Below, piece by piece: positions 26,724 to 34,961 of a stretch of DNA of 64,000 nucleotides. The DNA comes from Bog-257 sp963846715. Its GTDB lineage: Bacteria > Acidobacteriota > Terriglobia > Terriglobales > Acidobacteriaceae. How positions within the stretch are numbered: the stretch's first letter is position 1; each line of letters opens with the position of its first letter. The notes beneath the pieces are model-generated. The model worked only from the letters and a program-made list of their open reading frames with translations. It made no database searches and was not told where the DNA came from. The translations under genes and the position numbers were made by a program. Location of the stretch: contig CAWJXA010000008.1 in assembly GCA_963846715.1 (NCBI GenBank), positions 1 through 64,000 of the forward strand. The letters are read 5' to 3'.

Positions 26724-28205
26724 CTACGAAACCGCTCTGCACTGGAAGATATTGCACTCCCACGGCCCCAATTCCACGTAGAGCCCCGGAGCCAGCATCT
26801 CGTTGCCATCGCGGTCATAGGTCGCGCCCGACAGCGCATCGAACAGGCCCCACGTGCCGCCACGCAGCTCCTCCCACGGAACCGGGACGCGAGCTTGAAC
26901 GTCACCCTCGCTGAGATTGACGAGCACGAGCCGGCGGTCGTCGTCCTTCACCCAGGTCCAGGCCAGGAGATTTTGGCAACTCTGATTATCAGGCCAGCCG
27001 GAACACTCGCACAGGCTCCACTCACCATCGTGAAACACAGGAGCGCGGAGGGTCTGCAGGAGTTTCGCGTAGAAAGCCTGTAGTTCCGGGTCGGCGGGTT
27101 CGTCGGGACGCCTGGCGAGAAAGACCGGCAACTTCACTTTTCGTCCTTCCAACTGGCCTTCATGAAACAATCTCGCTCCCAGGAGGGTGGCACTTGTCAC
27201 CGCAACGGCTCGTTCCTTCGCTGGAGAAAATGTGGCCGCAGCGCGGGGTTCGTCGTGGTTCTCGATGAAGCGCAGCAGCTTCTGCTGGTAGACGGGATCG
27301 GCCCAGAGGTGAAGCCGGACATTTTCAGCTTTGTCGTGCTCCAGGCGGTCATAGAGCCGCTTGTCGTAGCAGAAGTTGAACCCCTTCTGTTGCAGCTCCC
27401 ACTCCAGGTCCCAGTAGGCCTCGGCGATGAAGATGAAATCGGGATACGCCTTCTTAACCGGAGGGATGACGTCAGTCCAGTATTCAGTTGACGGCGGCTG
27501 ACCCGCACGACTGCCCCAGGTGCGCTCGAAGATGGTGTTCAGCAGAAGCATCGCCATGTCACAGCGGACGCCGTCGCACTGTGCCGCAATATCTGAAAGA
27601 GTGGCAAGGGCCGCCTGCCGCAGCCCGGGCTGAAAAGCATTGAGTTGGAGAACATCCGGCCACGCCGGGAAGTAGGGATCGCGTCCGCAGGCAAAGACAT
27701 TCCCATCTACCACAATGTAAGATGCCGGGTCGTTGGTGGCGTCGTCTGCGCTGCCCTGTATGAAGTATTCCGGATGCTCGGCCACCCAGGGATGGTCGGG
27801 AGCGACGTGGTTGGGCACAAAATCCAGAACCAACCGCAGGCCTCGCTTGGCGAGTTCCTTGCGGGCGCGGGCCAGACCCTTGGGACCTCCGAGATTCGGA
27901 TCAACGCTGTAACGGTGCATGCAATAGGGAGATCCAACGTTGTCCTCGGAGCGAAAGTCCGGAAGAGCACGGCGGAAATCGGCGAGCAGATTCTCGTTCC
28001 GGTTGGCGATGGCAATGCCGGCGGGGCTTCGCGTCCAAACTCCCATCAGCCAGACGGCATCGAAGCCGTAGTTGGCGATGGTGTCCCACTCGGCCGGCGG
28101 CACGGAACCCAGATGAACGGGCCTTCCAGTTTTGCGGCTGAGTTCGGCAAGCCAGACCCAGGTGTTGATCTCATACAATGTGGGATACTGTGGCCAACTG
28201 GACAT
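26724..28205 (-). CDS. GH13-family alpha-amylase-like glycosidase
   Basis: The 493-residue product has all four GH13 regions: LDFVPNHV (127-134), GVRCDMA (212-218, nucleophile Asp216), FIAEAYW (259-265, acid/base Glu262) and ENHDEPR (315-321, stabiliser Asp318). It has no signal peptide. The C-terminal 80 residues form the beta domain (WVKDDDRRLVLVNLSEGDVQARV). The ATG at 28205, with AGGTAAT upstream, replaces the longer frame to 28343, whose extra part overlaps the preceding gene. The exact specificity cannot be read. It is the last gene of an SDR/HAD/GH13 operon with gaps of 18 and 28 bp. Confidence 0.9.
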   Translation of the reverse strand: MSSWPQYPTLYEINTWVWLAELSRKTGRPVHLGSVPPAEWDTIANYGFDAVWLMGVWTRSPAGIAIANRNENLLADFRRALPDFRSEDNVGSPYCMHRYSVDPNLGGPKGLARARKELAKRGLRLVLDFVPNHVAPDHPWVAEHPEYFIQGSADDATNDPASYIVVDGNVFACGRDPYFPAWPDVLQLNAFQPGLRQAALATLSDIAAQCDGVRCDMAMLLLNTIFERTWGSRAGQPPSTEYWTDVIPPVKKAYPDFIFIAEAYWDLEWELQQKGFNFCYDKRLYDRLEHDKAENVRLHLWADPVYQQKLLRFIENHDEPRAAATFSPAKERAVAVTSATLLGARLFHEGQLEGRKVKLPVFLARRPDEPADPELQAFYAKLLQTLRAPVFHDGEWSLCECSGWPDNQSCQNLLAWTWVKDDDRRLVLVNLSEGDVQARVPVPWEELRGGTWGLFDALSGATYDRDGNEMLAPGLYVELGPWECNIFQCRAVS

Positions 28206-28233
28206 AATTACCTGCTCAGAACACAGTGCTGGT

Positions 28234-29070
28234 TCACTTGGCTGCGGCTGCCTGCAGCAAGCGCTCCATGGCTTTGGCGAAACCATCGTCCTCGTTGGAG
28301 GCGGTAACGAAGGTCGCCGATTTCTGCACTTCGGGACTGGCATTGCCCATAGCGATGCTCACTCCGCTCTTCTTGAACATCAGGACATCGTTGGGCATGT
28401 CGCCAATGGTCGCAATCTGGCTGGGCGGGATGTTGCAGAGTTTCGAAAACATCCCCACCACTTCGCCTTTGTTCGCCTTGGGATTCGTCACATCCAGATA
28501 ATACGGCTGAGAACGGGCGGCTGAAACCCGGCCCGCGCTCCACTCCTGTAAGTCTTTCTCGCAGCGCGCCACGGCTTCGAGATCGTCGCTGACACCGGTC
28601 ACCTTCACCACGTTATCGGTCAGCGAGTCGAAATCCTTTACCACCGTTGGCTGGAACTTAACCGTCCATGCTTCGCGCGCGACGTGCGGCCCGTCGGCCT
28701 TCTTCACGAACCAGTCGCGATCGGTGTAGAGGAAGATATCGAGTCCGTGCTTAACGATGGACTGCACAACCTGGGCAGCCACGTCGGCAGGAAGCAGTTG
28801 CTTGGAGACCGGCTCCAGATCAGGCGTGACGACCACCCCACCGTTGAAGCCGGCGATGGGCTCGGTGATTTCCAGGGGCTCGATCAGCATCTTCATACCG
28901 CGCGGAGGCCGGCCGCTGGTGATGCCAAAGAGGATCCCGGCATCGTGCAACTTCTTGACCGCTTCGATGGCGCGCGGGGTGAGGACTTTGTCCTGGGTGA
29001 CGAGCGTGCCGTCGACGTCGGCGATGACGAGGTGAACGGCAAGATTTGGCGTGCTGGATTGAGAGCTCAT
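28234..29070 (-). CDS. HAD-IIB (Cof-type) phosphatase
   Basis: The 278-residue protein has motif I DVDGTLV (18-24, Asp18 and Asp20), motif II TSGRP (near 51-55) and motif IV IGDMPNDVLMF (near 225-235). It has a C2B cap between II and III, the layout of Cof-type and sucrose- or mannosyl-3-phosphoglycerate-phosphatase-like enzymes. It is cytoplasmic. It lies between an SDR dehydrogenase and a GH13 enzyme with short gaps, so a sugar phosphate is the probable substrate. No specificity can be assigned from the sequence. Confidence 0.9.
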   Translation of the reverse strand: MSSQSSTPNLAVHLVIADVDGTLVTQDKVLTPRAIEAVKKLHDAGILFGITSGRPPRGMKMLIEPLEITEPIAGFNGGVVVTPDLEPVSKQLLPADVAAQVVQSIVKHGLDIFLYTDRDWFVKKADGPHVAREAWTVKFQPTVVKDFDSLTDNVVKVTGVSDDLEAVARCEKDLQEWSAGRVSAARSQPYYLDVTNPKANKGEVVGMFSKLCNIPPSQIATIGDMPNDVLMFKKSGVSIAMGNASPEVQKSATFVTASNEDDGFAKAMERLLQAAAAK

Positions 29071-29088
29071 GGCCGTTTTGTGTTTCTC

Positions 29089-29856
29089 CTAGAGGCCGGG
29101 GCTTTGCTGCATCATTCCACCGTCGGCAAAAATGGTGGTCGCCGTTATGTAGCTGGCGCCGTCTCCGGCGAGGAACGCGACCAGGCTGGCGACTTCCTGC
29201 GGTTTGGCCATACGACCCATGGGGATGGCGGCGTTCAGTTTTGCCAGCAACGCTGGGTCCTTCATCGTGACCAGGTTGATTGGGGTAGCGACCGCGCCCG
29301 GACCAACGCCAACGACCAGGATGTTGTGGGGGGCGAGCTCGACTCCAGCGGTGCGGGTCAACATGCGCACGCCCCCCTTGGAGAGGCAATACGCGGTGTT
29401 GCCGGGCATCGGCCAGTCTTCGTGGACGGAGGTGATATTGATAATTCGCCCCCCGCCGCCCTGCTTGAGCATCTGCCTGGCGGCCAGCTGCGTGCCGAAG
29501 AAGGCGCTCTTGAGATTGATGTTGAGCACCTTGTCGTATTGTGCCTCCGTCGTATCGAGGACCGAAGTACGCGTCTCGATGCCGGCGTTGTTCACCATGA
29601 TGTCGAGGCGGCCCATCTTGGCAACGGCAGTGTCGACCAGCCTCTGCAGGTCTGCAACTTTGCTGACGTCGGCTTCGACGCCGATGGCCTGGTCGCCCAG
29701 CTTGCAAATTTGCCGTTCGAGTTCCTCGGTGGCCTCCGGATGGGAGATGTAATCGATGACGATGTTTGCGCCCTGGGCGGCAAGCTCGAGCACGATAGCC
29801 TGGCCGATACCACTGTTTCCGCCAGTTACAATTGCGACTTTGTTCTTCAAAGACAT
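29089..29856 (-). CDS. SDR-family oxidoreductase (glucose 1-dehydrogenase type)
   Basis: The 255-residue protein is a classical short-chain dehydrogenase: nucleotide-binding TGGNSGIG (11-18), NNAG (89-92), catalytic Ser near 143 (NITSV) and YCLSK (Tyr156, Lys160). An acidic residue at the end of the second strand (NIVIDYIS, Asp35) hints at NAD preference, though this is weak. The ATG at 29856 has GAGGTG upstream. It is first in the SDR/HAD/GH13 unit, preceded by a leader that contains a terminator-like hairpin. Glucose 1-dehydrogenase is the usual family label for such sequences; the substrate is not proven. Confidence 0.9.
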   Translation of the reverse strand: MSLKNKVAIVTGGNSGIGQAIVLELAAQGANIVIDYISHPEATEELERQICKLGDQAIGVEADVSKVADLQRLVDTAVAKMGRLDIMVNNAGIETRTSVLDTTEAQYDKVLNINLKSAFFGTQLAARQMLKQGGGGRIINITSVHEDWPMPGNTAYCLSKGGVRMLTRTAGVELAPHNILVVGVGPGAVATPINLVTMKDPALLAKLNAAIPMGRMAKPQEVASLVAFLAGDGASYITATTIFADGGMMQQSPGL

Positions 29857-30007
29857 TGGGCACCTCAGGAGCAAGGATTTCGCGCGGCCAGAGCTCTACT
29901 TCACACGAACACCAGGGTAAGTCAGTAACCTTAACATTTATGGGTGCGGAAGGAGTATCCGGAAGAGGGAATTTTTCCGGGATTTGACATTGCGACGTAC
30001 AGGCGAG

Positions 30008-30038
30008 AAAAAGGGCCAACCCCGCCCAGGGTCGGCCC
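30008..30038 (-). terminator. Intrinsic-terminator-like hairpin in the leader of the SDR operon
   Basis: On the reverse strand GGGCCGACCC and GGGTTGGCCC form a 10-bp stem with one mismatch around a 6-base loop, followed immediately by five T (30012-30008). It lies 150 bp upstream of the SDR start codon, not after a gene. A second perfect hairpin, CTCCCCT/AGGGGAG, lies upstream at 30070-30087. It could be an attenuator or a stop for an unseen transcript. Confidence 0.45.
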
Positions 30039-30320
30039 AAAGTGATGCATTGGAATCGATACATGGCGGGCCTCCCCTTGGCAGGGGAGAACTAGCCGTG
30101 TCCAACTTTAACCACGGAGTGATACTAGTTGCGTATTCGTTCTACTACCAGAGGCCGTAGTTGGAAAGTGGGCTCTCTTTGGGCAGACCGTTGCAGTCGT
30201 TTGGGACCGTTCGCTAAAAGGTTGCACGTCCCTGCGGCGGCGGCGCAAACTGGATCTGACTTTGCAGGCTCAGAAGATCGAGCGCCAGCAAGGATTTCAA
30301 GTCCCGAGCCAGTGATCGAC

Positions 30321-32015
30321 GTGCATATTAAGGGCTTAGGCCGCGTGAGATTGCTCCATCTTGTTTTCGCCATCCTTTTTGGATTGGCGCTTGCCGCTCC
30401 TCAAGTAATGCGGGCGGCCGACAACCCCGCCTCCATTTCCAAAGCTGAGAACACTGCTGCACACGAAGCTCCCATTGACTTCTGGAATCGCAGGATTGCG
30501 GTGATGCGAGGCACACTGGCGGGCGCCGATCCCCAGGATCGTGCTGACCGCGCCATGCAGCGGCTTAGTGAGCTTCCGCTGGAAGCTAATGCCGCCGACA
30601 TCGAACTGCTTCCGGTCAAGGTCGAGGATCAGGACGGTATCGGGTTCAGCTACAACGGAAAGGTGCTGTTCTTCCTCGGAAAGAATGACTTGGACAAAGA
30701 GGCTGGGGAGACGCTTGCGCAGGTTTCCAAGCAGGCGCTGGGAAATCTAGGCGAGGCGCTGGAAGCCCGTCAAGCCGAGCGCTCCTGGCCAGTTATTCGC
30801 GGCGGACTGCTTTTCAGCCTTGTGGGCTTCGTGCTGCTCATTGCAGCGATCTTATTGGTCTCGAACATTCACAGGCAGGTGGTCGCCTTTCTGCGCAGTA
30901 AAGAACACTCGATTCCCACCCAACTGCGATTGTTCGGAGTGGACCTGCGGCCGCACCTCGCGGCCATGGTGTACGGCTTGGTGCGCACGTTCGCATGGCT
31001 CGTCGGCTTCAGCGTTGTCTACCTGTGGCTGACGTTGTCTCTGCGTCGATTTCCGTATACCGAGCCGTGGGGAAAGCAACTCGGCCGCTACGTCATACAA
31101 CTGTTAGAGGATTTCCTGGGCTCGGCGGTGCATGCCGTGCCAGGTATCTTCGCCGTGGTTGTCATCTTCCTGTTCACGCGCTGGATTGTTCGCCTCGCCA
31201 AAGCGTTCTTCGAGCAGGTGGCCACCGGTAATCTTCGCACCACGTGGATGGATGCCGACATTGCGCGGGCCACGCAGCGGATCTTTTCCGCCATTGCGTG
31301 GATTTTCGCCCTGGTTGTCGCCTACCCGTACATCCCAGGATCAGGCACTGACGCCTTCAAGGGCATCAGCGTCTTCTTCGGCCTGGTGATTTCGCTCGGC
31401 TCCACGGGAATCATCAACCAGATCATGAGCGGACTCTTCGTGGTGTACTCCCGGGCGTTGAAGACGGGCGAATGGGTGCGGGTCAACGATATCGAAGGCG
31501 AAGTGCTGGAGGAAGGACTGCTGGCTGCCAAGATCCGAACCGTCGAAGGACAAGAGGTGACGATTCCCAACTCCGTACTGGTGAGCGCGGCAACCACGAA
31601 TTATTCGCGACTAGGTCATCCCGACGGGATGGTTGCCAGTTCCACAGTGACGATCGGTTATGACGCTCCCTGGCGGCAGGTGCATGGACTGCTAACGCTG
31701 GCCGCCGGGCGTACATCCAACGTCCGCAAGCGGCCGGAACCGTATGTGTTGCAGCGGCAACTCTCCGACTTTTACGTTGAGTACACGCTGATTGTGCGGC
31801 TGGAAAACGAGCATCTGCGTATTGAGACGCTCTCCGAACTGCATTCGCAGATCCAGGATGCCTTCAATGACGTTGGCGTGCAGATTATGTCGCCGCACTT
31901 CATGATGCAGCCCGAAGGGAACGTCGTGGTGCCACCGTCGAAGTGGCATGCGTCGCCGAAACCACCCGGGCTTGGTTCAGCCAAGGCAGCCAAAAGCTCC
32001 GAGGCCGGGGGTTAG
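30321..32015 (+). CDS. MscS-family mechanosensitive channel
   Basis: From the GTG at 30321 the product has 564 residues. It begins with an export signal (LLHLVFAILFGLALAAPQVMRAA), has a periplasmic N-terminal domain to about residue 160, then four or five membrane helices between about 160 and 370. The pore helix and MscS beta domain follow: GISVFFGLVISLGSTGIINQ, then GEWVRVNDIEGEVLEEGLLAAKIRTVEGQEVTIPNS. These large MscS homologues release solutes on hypo-osmotic shock. The start is uncertain: the frame opens with a TTG at 30129 after ACGGAGTG, but the extra 64 residues are arginine-rich and unlike coding sequence before a signal peptide. A repeat element starts 2 bp after the stop. Confidence 0.88.
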   Translation: MHIKGLGRVRLLHLVFAILFGLALAAPQVMRAADNPASISKAENTAAHEAPIDFWNRRIAVMRGTLAGADPQDRADRAMQRLSELPLEANAADIELLPVKVEDQDGIGFSYNGKVLFFLGKNDLDKEAGETLAQVSKQALGNLGEALEARQAERSWPVIRGGLLFSLVGFVLLIAAILLVSNIHRQVVAFLRSKEHSIPTQLRLFGVDLRPHLAAMVYGLVRTFAWLVGFSVVYLWLTLSLRRFPYTEPWGKQLGRYVIQLLEDFLGSAVHAVPGIFAVVVIFLFTRWIVRLAKAFFEQVATGNLRTTWMDADIARATQRIFSAIAWIFALVVAYPYIPGSGTDAFKGISVFFGLVISLGSTGIINQIMSGLFVVYSRALKTGEWVRVNDIEGEVLEEGLLAAKIRTVEGQEVTIPNSVLVSAATTNYSRLGHPDGMVASSTVTIGYDAPWRQVHGLLTLAAGRTSNVRKRPEPYVLQRQLSDFYVEYTLIVRLENEHLRIETLSELHSQIQDAFNDVGVQIMSPHFMMQPEGNVVVPPSKWHASPKPPGLGSAKAAKSSEAGG

Positions 32016-32017
32016 AA

Positions 32018-32199
32018 CTCATCTCATAAATCGATCAGGGCACGTCTTCAGACGTGCCGCAACGGGTCCAGCAATCTTTGGGCTTTAAGCCCTGAGGGCC
32101 CTGTTTTTGCAGGGGCTAAAGCCTCGATCTTTTCTGCGCTTCATTTGGCACGACTGAAAGTCGTGCCCTGATACAACCACGAACGATTTATGAGATGAG
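32018..32199. repeat. MITE-like element with 16-bp terminal inverted repeats
   Basis: CTCATCTCATAAATCG at 32018-32033 is repeated exactly inverted at 32184-32199. A second inner pair, ATCAGGGCACG (32034-32044) and CGTGCCCTGAT, lies inside. The core contains CGTCTTCAGACG, GGGCTTTAAGCCC and GGCACGACTGAAAGTCGTGCC. At 182 bp with no coding capacity it looks like a miniature inverted-repeat element or an elaborated palindromic repeat. It fills the gap between the convergent MscS and NrfD genes. Confidence 0.7.
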
Positions 32200-32224
32200 G
32201 GTAGCTGAATTGAGAGCCTGCGCT

Positions 32225-33421
32225 CTAGTCGCCACCGTGGGCTGCAACCGCGAGCTTCGGTGACGCTTTCTTCTCCGGCCAGGGCGGCAGGAACTTAACC
32301 AGCACCCAAAGAATGACAAACGGAAGGATGGTCAGCACGATCGCAGTCAGCAGTCCTTCGCGCGCTACAAATCCCATCTTGTACGTGGTGTAGCCGAGAA
32401 AGCTCTTCGAGAAGAGCTGTCCGCCGATGACTACGTTCCAGCGCATGGCGAAGATGCCGACCATGGTCAGGCATCCGGCGAGCACGTAGACACGCTTGCG
32501 CTGTACCTCCGCCAGCTTCAGTACCTGGGTCGCTCCCAATAGCAAGATCGGCAGGAGTGTACCCAGCAGAATTTGCAGCACCACCTGCGAGAAGTACAGC
32601 CGAGTGTGGACCATGAAGTCGAGACTTCGAAAGGATTCATCGGCTTCGTAAATGCGGTGGATCAAGTCCAGCATCTCCAGGCTGAAGTCGATGATGAAGG
32701 TGTAGAAAAGGTACTTCGCTACGGTGTCGACGCAGCGCATGTCGATGGGCTCGCGGCGAATCCGGCACACCAGCATGTACAGCAACATAACGATGGCAAT
32801 GCCTGAGACCATGGCGGAGAAAAGGAACACCACGGGCATCAGTGGCGACGACCACCATGGATTCGCTTTTACCGAGCCAAAAATAAAACCTACATATCCG
32901 TGCAGTAGAAATGCGGAGGGAATGCCGATCACCGTGATCAGCCAGCCTACCCGATCGTCAATCTGCAGTGCGCGCTCACTGATGTTGCTGGAGCCGAGCG
33001 TCAGCGCGCGATAGACCAACCGCTTCCAACCGGTCGCGCACTGCGACATCACAACGATGTCGCGGCGATAGTCGAGCCAGATTTCCACCACCAGCACGGC
33101 CAGCAGATACCACAGATATACAAAGCCGAACATGGCCATGGCGGAGGAGCCGTGCGGAGTCAGATACATCTCGAACGAACGCTCGGGATGTCCCAAGTGC
33201 AACTGCAACGGCAGCGGTGCGACGATCAAGAAGGCAAGAGCGGTCAATAGGGCCAGACGATAGGTGGGTTTCACTGCCTCCACCCGGAAGACCCGTTCGA
33301 GCGATGCCAGAATGAATGCGCCGGCCACCAGTCCGGTGAGGAACGGGTACAGCACAATCAGCACGCTCCACTGGAGTTCCACTTCGTTCGGATACATGAA
33401 GCCTTCAACCGGGATCTGCAA
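32225..33421 (-). CDS. NrfD/polysulfide-reductase-type membrane subunit
   Basis: The 398-residue protein has about nine to ten hydrophobic helices and the NrfD opening MYPNEVELQWSVLIVLYPFLTGLVAGAF. NrfD subunits anchor cytochrome c/FeS modules and handle quinone. The start is taken as TTG at 33421 because the sequence AAGGAG (33433-33428) lies exactly 6 bases before it. This site overlaps the stop codon of the FeS gene, a clear translational-coupling arrangement. ATG alternatives at 33448 and 33397 lack such a site. It is the last gene of a three-gene operon with the tetraheme cytochrome and the FeS protein. Confidence 0.88.
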   Translation of the reverse strand: MQIPVEGFMYPNEVELQWSVLIVLYPFLTGLVAGAFILASLERVFRVEAVKPTYRLALLTALAFLIVAPLPLQLHLGHPERSFEMYLTPHGSSAMAMFGFVYLWYLLAVLVVEIWLDYRRDIVVMSQCATGWKRLVYRALTLGSSNISERALQIDDRVGWLITVIGIPSAFLLHGYVGFIFGSVKANPWWSSPLMPVVFLFSAMVSGIAIVMLLYMLVCRIRREPIDMRCVDTVAKYLFYTFIIDFSLEMLDLIHRIYEADESFRSLDFMVHTRLYFSQVVLQILLGTLLPILLLGATQVLKLAEVQRKRVYVLAGCLTMVGIFAMRWNVVIGGQLFSKSFLGYTTYKMGFVAREGLLTAIVLTILPFVILWVLVKFLPPWPEKKASPKLAVAAHGGD

Positions 33422-33427
33422 TGGGAA

Positions 33428-33433
33428 CTCCTT
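33428..33433 (-). promoter_or_regulatory. Ribosome-binding site that decides a TTG start for the NrfD gene
   Basis: AAGGAG on the reverse strand is 6 bases upstream of the TTG at 33421, and the TAA stop of the FeS gene (33434-33432) overlaps its first bases. This position suggests that ribosomes finishing the FeS gene reinitiate on the NrfD gene. Confidence 0.6.
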
Positions 33434-34169
33434 ATCGCACCGAGCCATCCAGGCCGTTATAAAACAGCTTGGAGCGAGTGGCTAAGTAAGGTTTCAAAAC
33501 CTGCACAGCATGAGTCTTCAAGAACTCATGAATGGGATCGTTGGGATTCTTTAGGTCGGCGAGCTGGCGAGCGCCCGTCGGACAGGTTTCGCAGCAGGCG
33601 GTGGTGAGTCCTTTGGTGATCCGGTGATAGCACAGCGTGCATTTCTGCGCGGTTTCTTTCTTGGGATCGACGAAGCGGCAGCCATAGGGGCAGGCCTGCA
33701 CGCAGTAGCGGCAGCCCAAGCAGTATGTCTGGTCCACCAGAACTACGCCGTCGGGACTGACAAATGTTGCGCCCACCGGACAGACTTGTGTGCAGGGCGA
33801 GTCCGCGCAGTGATTGCACATCTTGGGCACGAAGAAGTTCTTCCCATCGCTTACCGTAGCGGGCGGGAATCCGTTTTTGCCCCCGTCGGGCGAATCCACC
33901 GTGGGATTTTCCAGGTTCCAACCGGAAACGGGAACGTGGTAGCGTTCCACCCATGTACGGAAATAGCCGTCGGGGACATCGTTCTCTAACTGGCAGGCGC
34001 GGACGCAACTGCCGCAGCCGATGCACTTGGTGATGTCCACCAACATTCCCCACCAGTGGTCGGTCATGTTGTAGTTGGGCGAGGCCTCGGGAGTTCCCGC
34101 AATAATGCTGTCCCATGCAATCGCAGCTGCCGGCAACAGAATGAGCATCTGACGGCGAGTCATGTTCAT
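33432..34169 (-). CDS. 4Fe-4S ferredoxin-type electron-transfer subunit (DmsB/HybA/NrfC-like)
   Basis: The 245-residue protein has a twin-arginine-like leader (MTRRQMLILLPAAAIAW) and four cysteine groups binding four [4Fe-4S] clusters: CIGCGSCVRAC, CNHCADSPCTQVCP, CLGCRYCVQACPYGC and CTLCYHRITKGLTTACCETCP. Sixteen cluster cysteines can be counted. Such subunits carry electrons between a cytochrome or molybdoenzyme and an NrfD membrane partner on the periplasmic side. The upstream cytochrome gene overlaps by 4 bp and the NrfD gene follows directly. No catalytic molybdopterin subunit is in the operon. Confidence 0.93.
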   Translation of the reverse strand: MNMTRRQMLILLPAAAIAWDSIIAGTPEASPNYNMTDHWWGMLVDITKCIGCGSCVRACQLENDVPDGYFRTWVERYHVPVSGWNLENPTVDSPDGGKNGFPPATVSDGKNFFVPKMCNHCADSPCTQVCPVGATFVSPDGVVLVDQTYCLGCRYCVQACPYGCRFVDPKKETAQKCTLCYHRITKGLTTACCETCPTGARQLADLKNPNDPIHEFLKTHAVQVLKPYLATRSKLFYNGLDGSVR

Positions 34170-34645
34170 TGGCTACCTCCGGCGGCGGCAACAATTGCCG
34201 GACTGTGTGGCTGGTGGCAGGTGTTGCAGGCGGCGCCGTTGGAATGGTCGGCGGAGACGACCTGCGGGAAAGTTTTGGGCTTGGCCAAATTTGCCTCGTG
34301 ACAGCGCACGCACAGCACGGCGGTGTCGAGTTTTGCCGGCTGTACCGACGCCGGATCGTCGGCATGTTTGGCGAGCGGTCCGTGGCACGACTCGCACGCA
34401 ACGCCCTTGTGCACGCCCTTGCTTTTCACTTCCAGAACTTCGGAATGACAGCCCTCGCAGACCTGATGGCCGGCGTAGGAAACCGGCCGCGCTGCGATCT
34501 CGGCGATAGCGTTGCCCCGATAATGCCCGTACTGCCCAAAGCTGCGAGGCACAAGAAAGCCGCGCACAACCAGGAACAAAACGGCTCCCGCGAGAAAGAC
34601 CGATGCCAAACGGAAAAGATGACCGGCGTCTTTGAAGATCTTCAT
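34166..34645 (-). CDS. Membrane-anchored tetraheme cytochrome c
   Basis: The 159-residue protein has one N-terminal membrane helix (residues about 11-32, uncleaved) and four CxxCH heme sites: CEGCH (63-67), CESCH (84-88), CVRCH (112-116) and CNTCH (140-144). Spare histidines (His80, His94, His134, His147) could serve as distal ligands. It resembles the small NapC/NrfH or c7-like cytochromes that accompany FeS/NrfD modules. It is the first gene of the operon and overlaps the FeS gene in an ATGA arrangement. The direction of electron flow is not known. Confidence 0.9.
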   Translation of the reverse strand: MKIFKDAGHLFRLASVFLAGAVLFLVVRGFLVPRSFGQYGHYRGNAIAEIAARPVSYAGHQVCEGCHSEVLEVKSKGVHKGVACESCHGPLAKHADDPASVQPAKLDTAVLCVRCHEANLAKPKTFPQVVSADHSNGAACNTCHQPHSPAIVAAAGGSQ

Positions 34646-34961
34646 AACAGTATTCGCAACGAGCTGTTCAGCAGGCCGCGCCTAACGACATCAGGGATGG
34701 AGCGACAGAAGTCGAGAATGATTACCGGGTTGCTGAGCCGATACACTGCTGCTTTTTTCATGCCTCTACCTGGGCCGGGCGATTCTCTGAAGCTGCTGTC
34801 TAGATATCGGAGAATGTCTCAGGCTTCTGTGTCCCGGATCACATACCGTGGTGACATGGCTCCGGATAAGGCGAGTTGCTCTGGTCACAGGGCGACGCTT
34901 GCCTCTGCTACGATGTGAGCGCGCAAGATCAAAGCAGACAGATCTGGAGAGATTCGAGCGA
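34646..34961. other. Gene-free divergent promoter region
   Basis: The stretch separates the cytochrome operon (leftward) from the secreted Ntn-hydrolase-like gene (rightward). I see no repeat, RNA gene or clear promoter pair. An open frame covering 34848-34961 is in frame with the downstream gene, but its residues look non-coding. Confidence 0.4.

Noticed and set aside
28820..30064. A reverse open frame starting with a lipoprotein-like N-terminus after GGGGAGG
   Set aside because: The frame runs without a stop through the SDR gene in another register and crosses the terminator-like hairpin; only the first 30 residues look protein-like.
30129..30320. N-terminal extension of the MscS gene from a TTG start
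   Set aside because: The residues are arginine-rich, unlike coding sequence, and would precede a normal signal peptide; a later GTG is preferred, though not proven.
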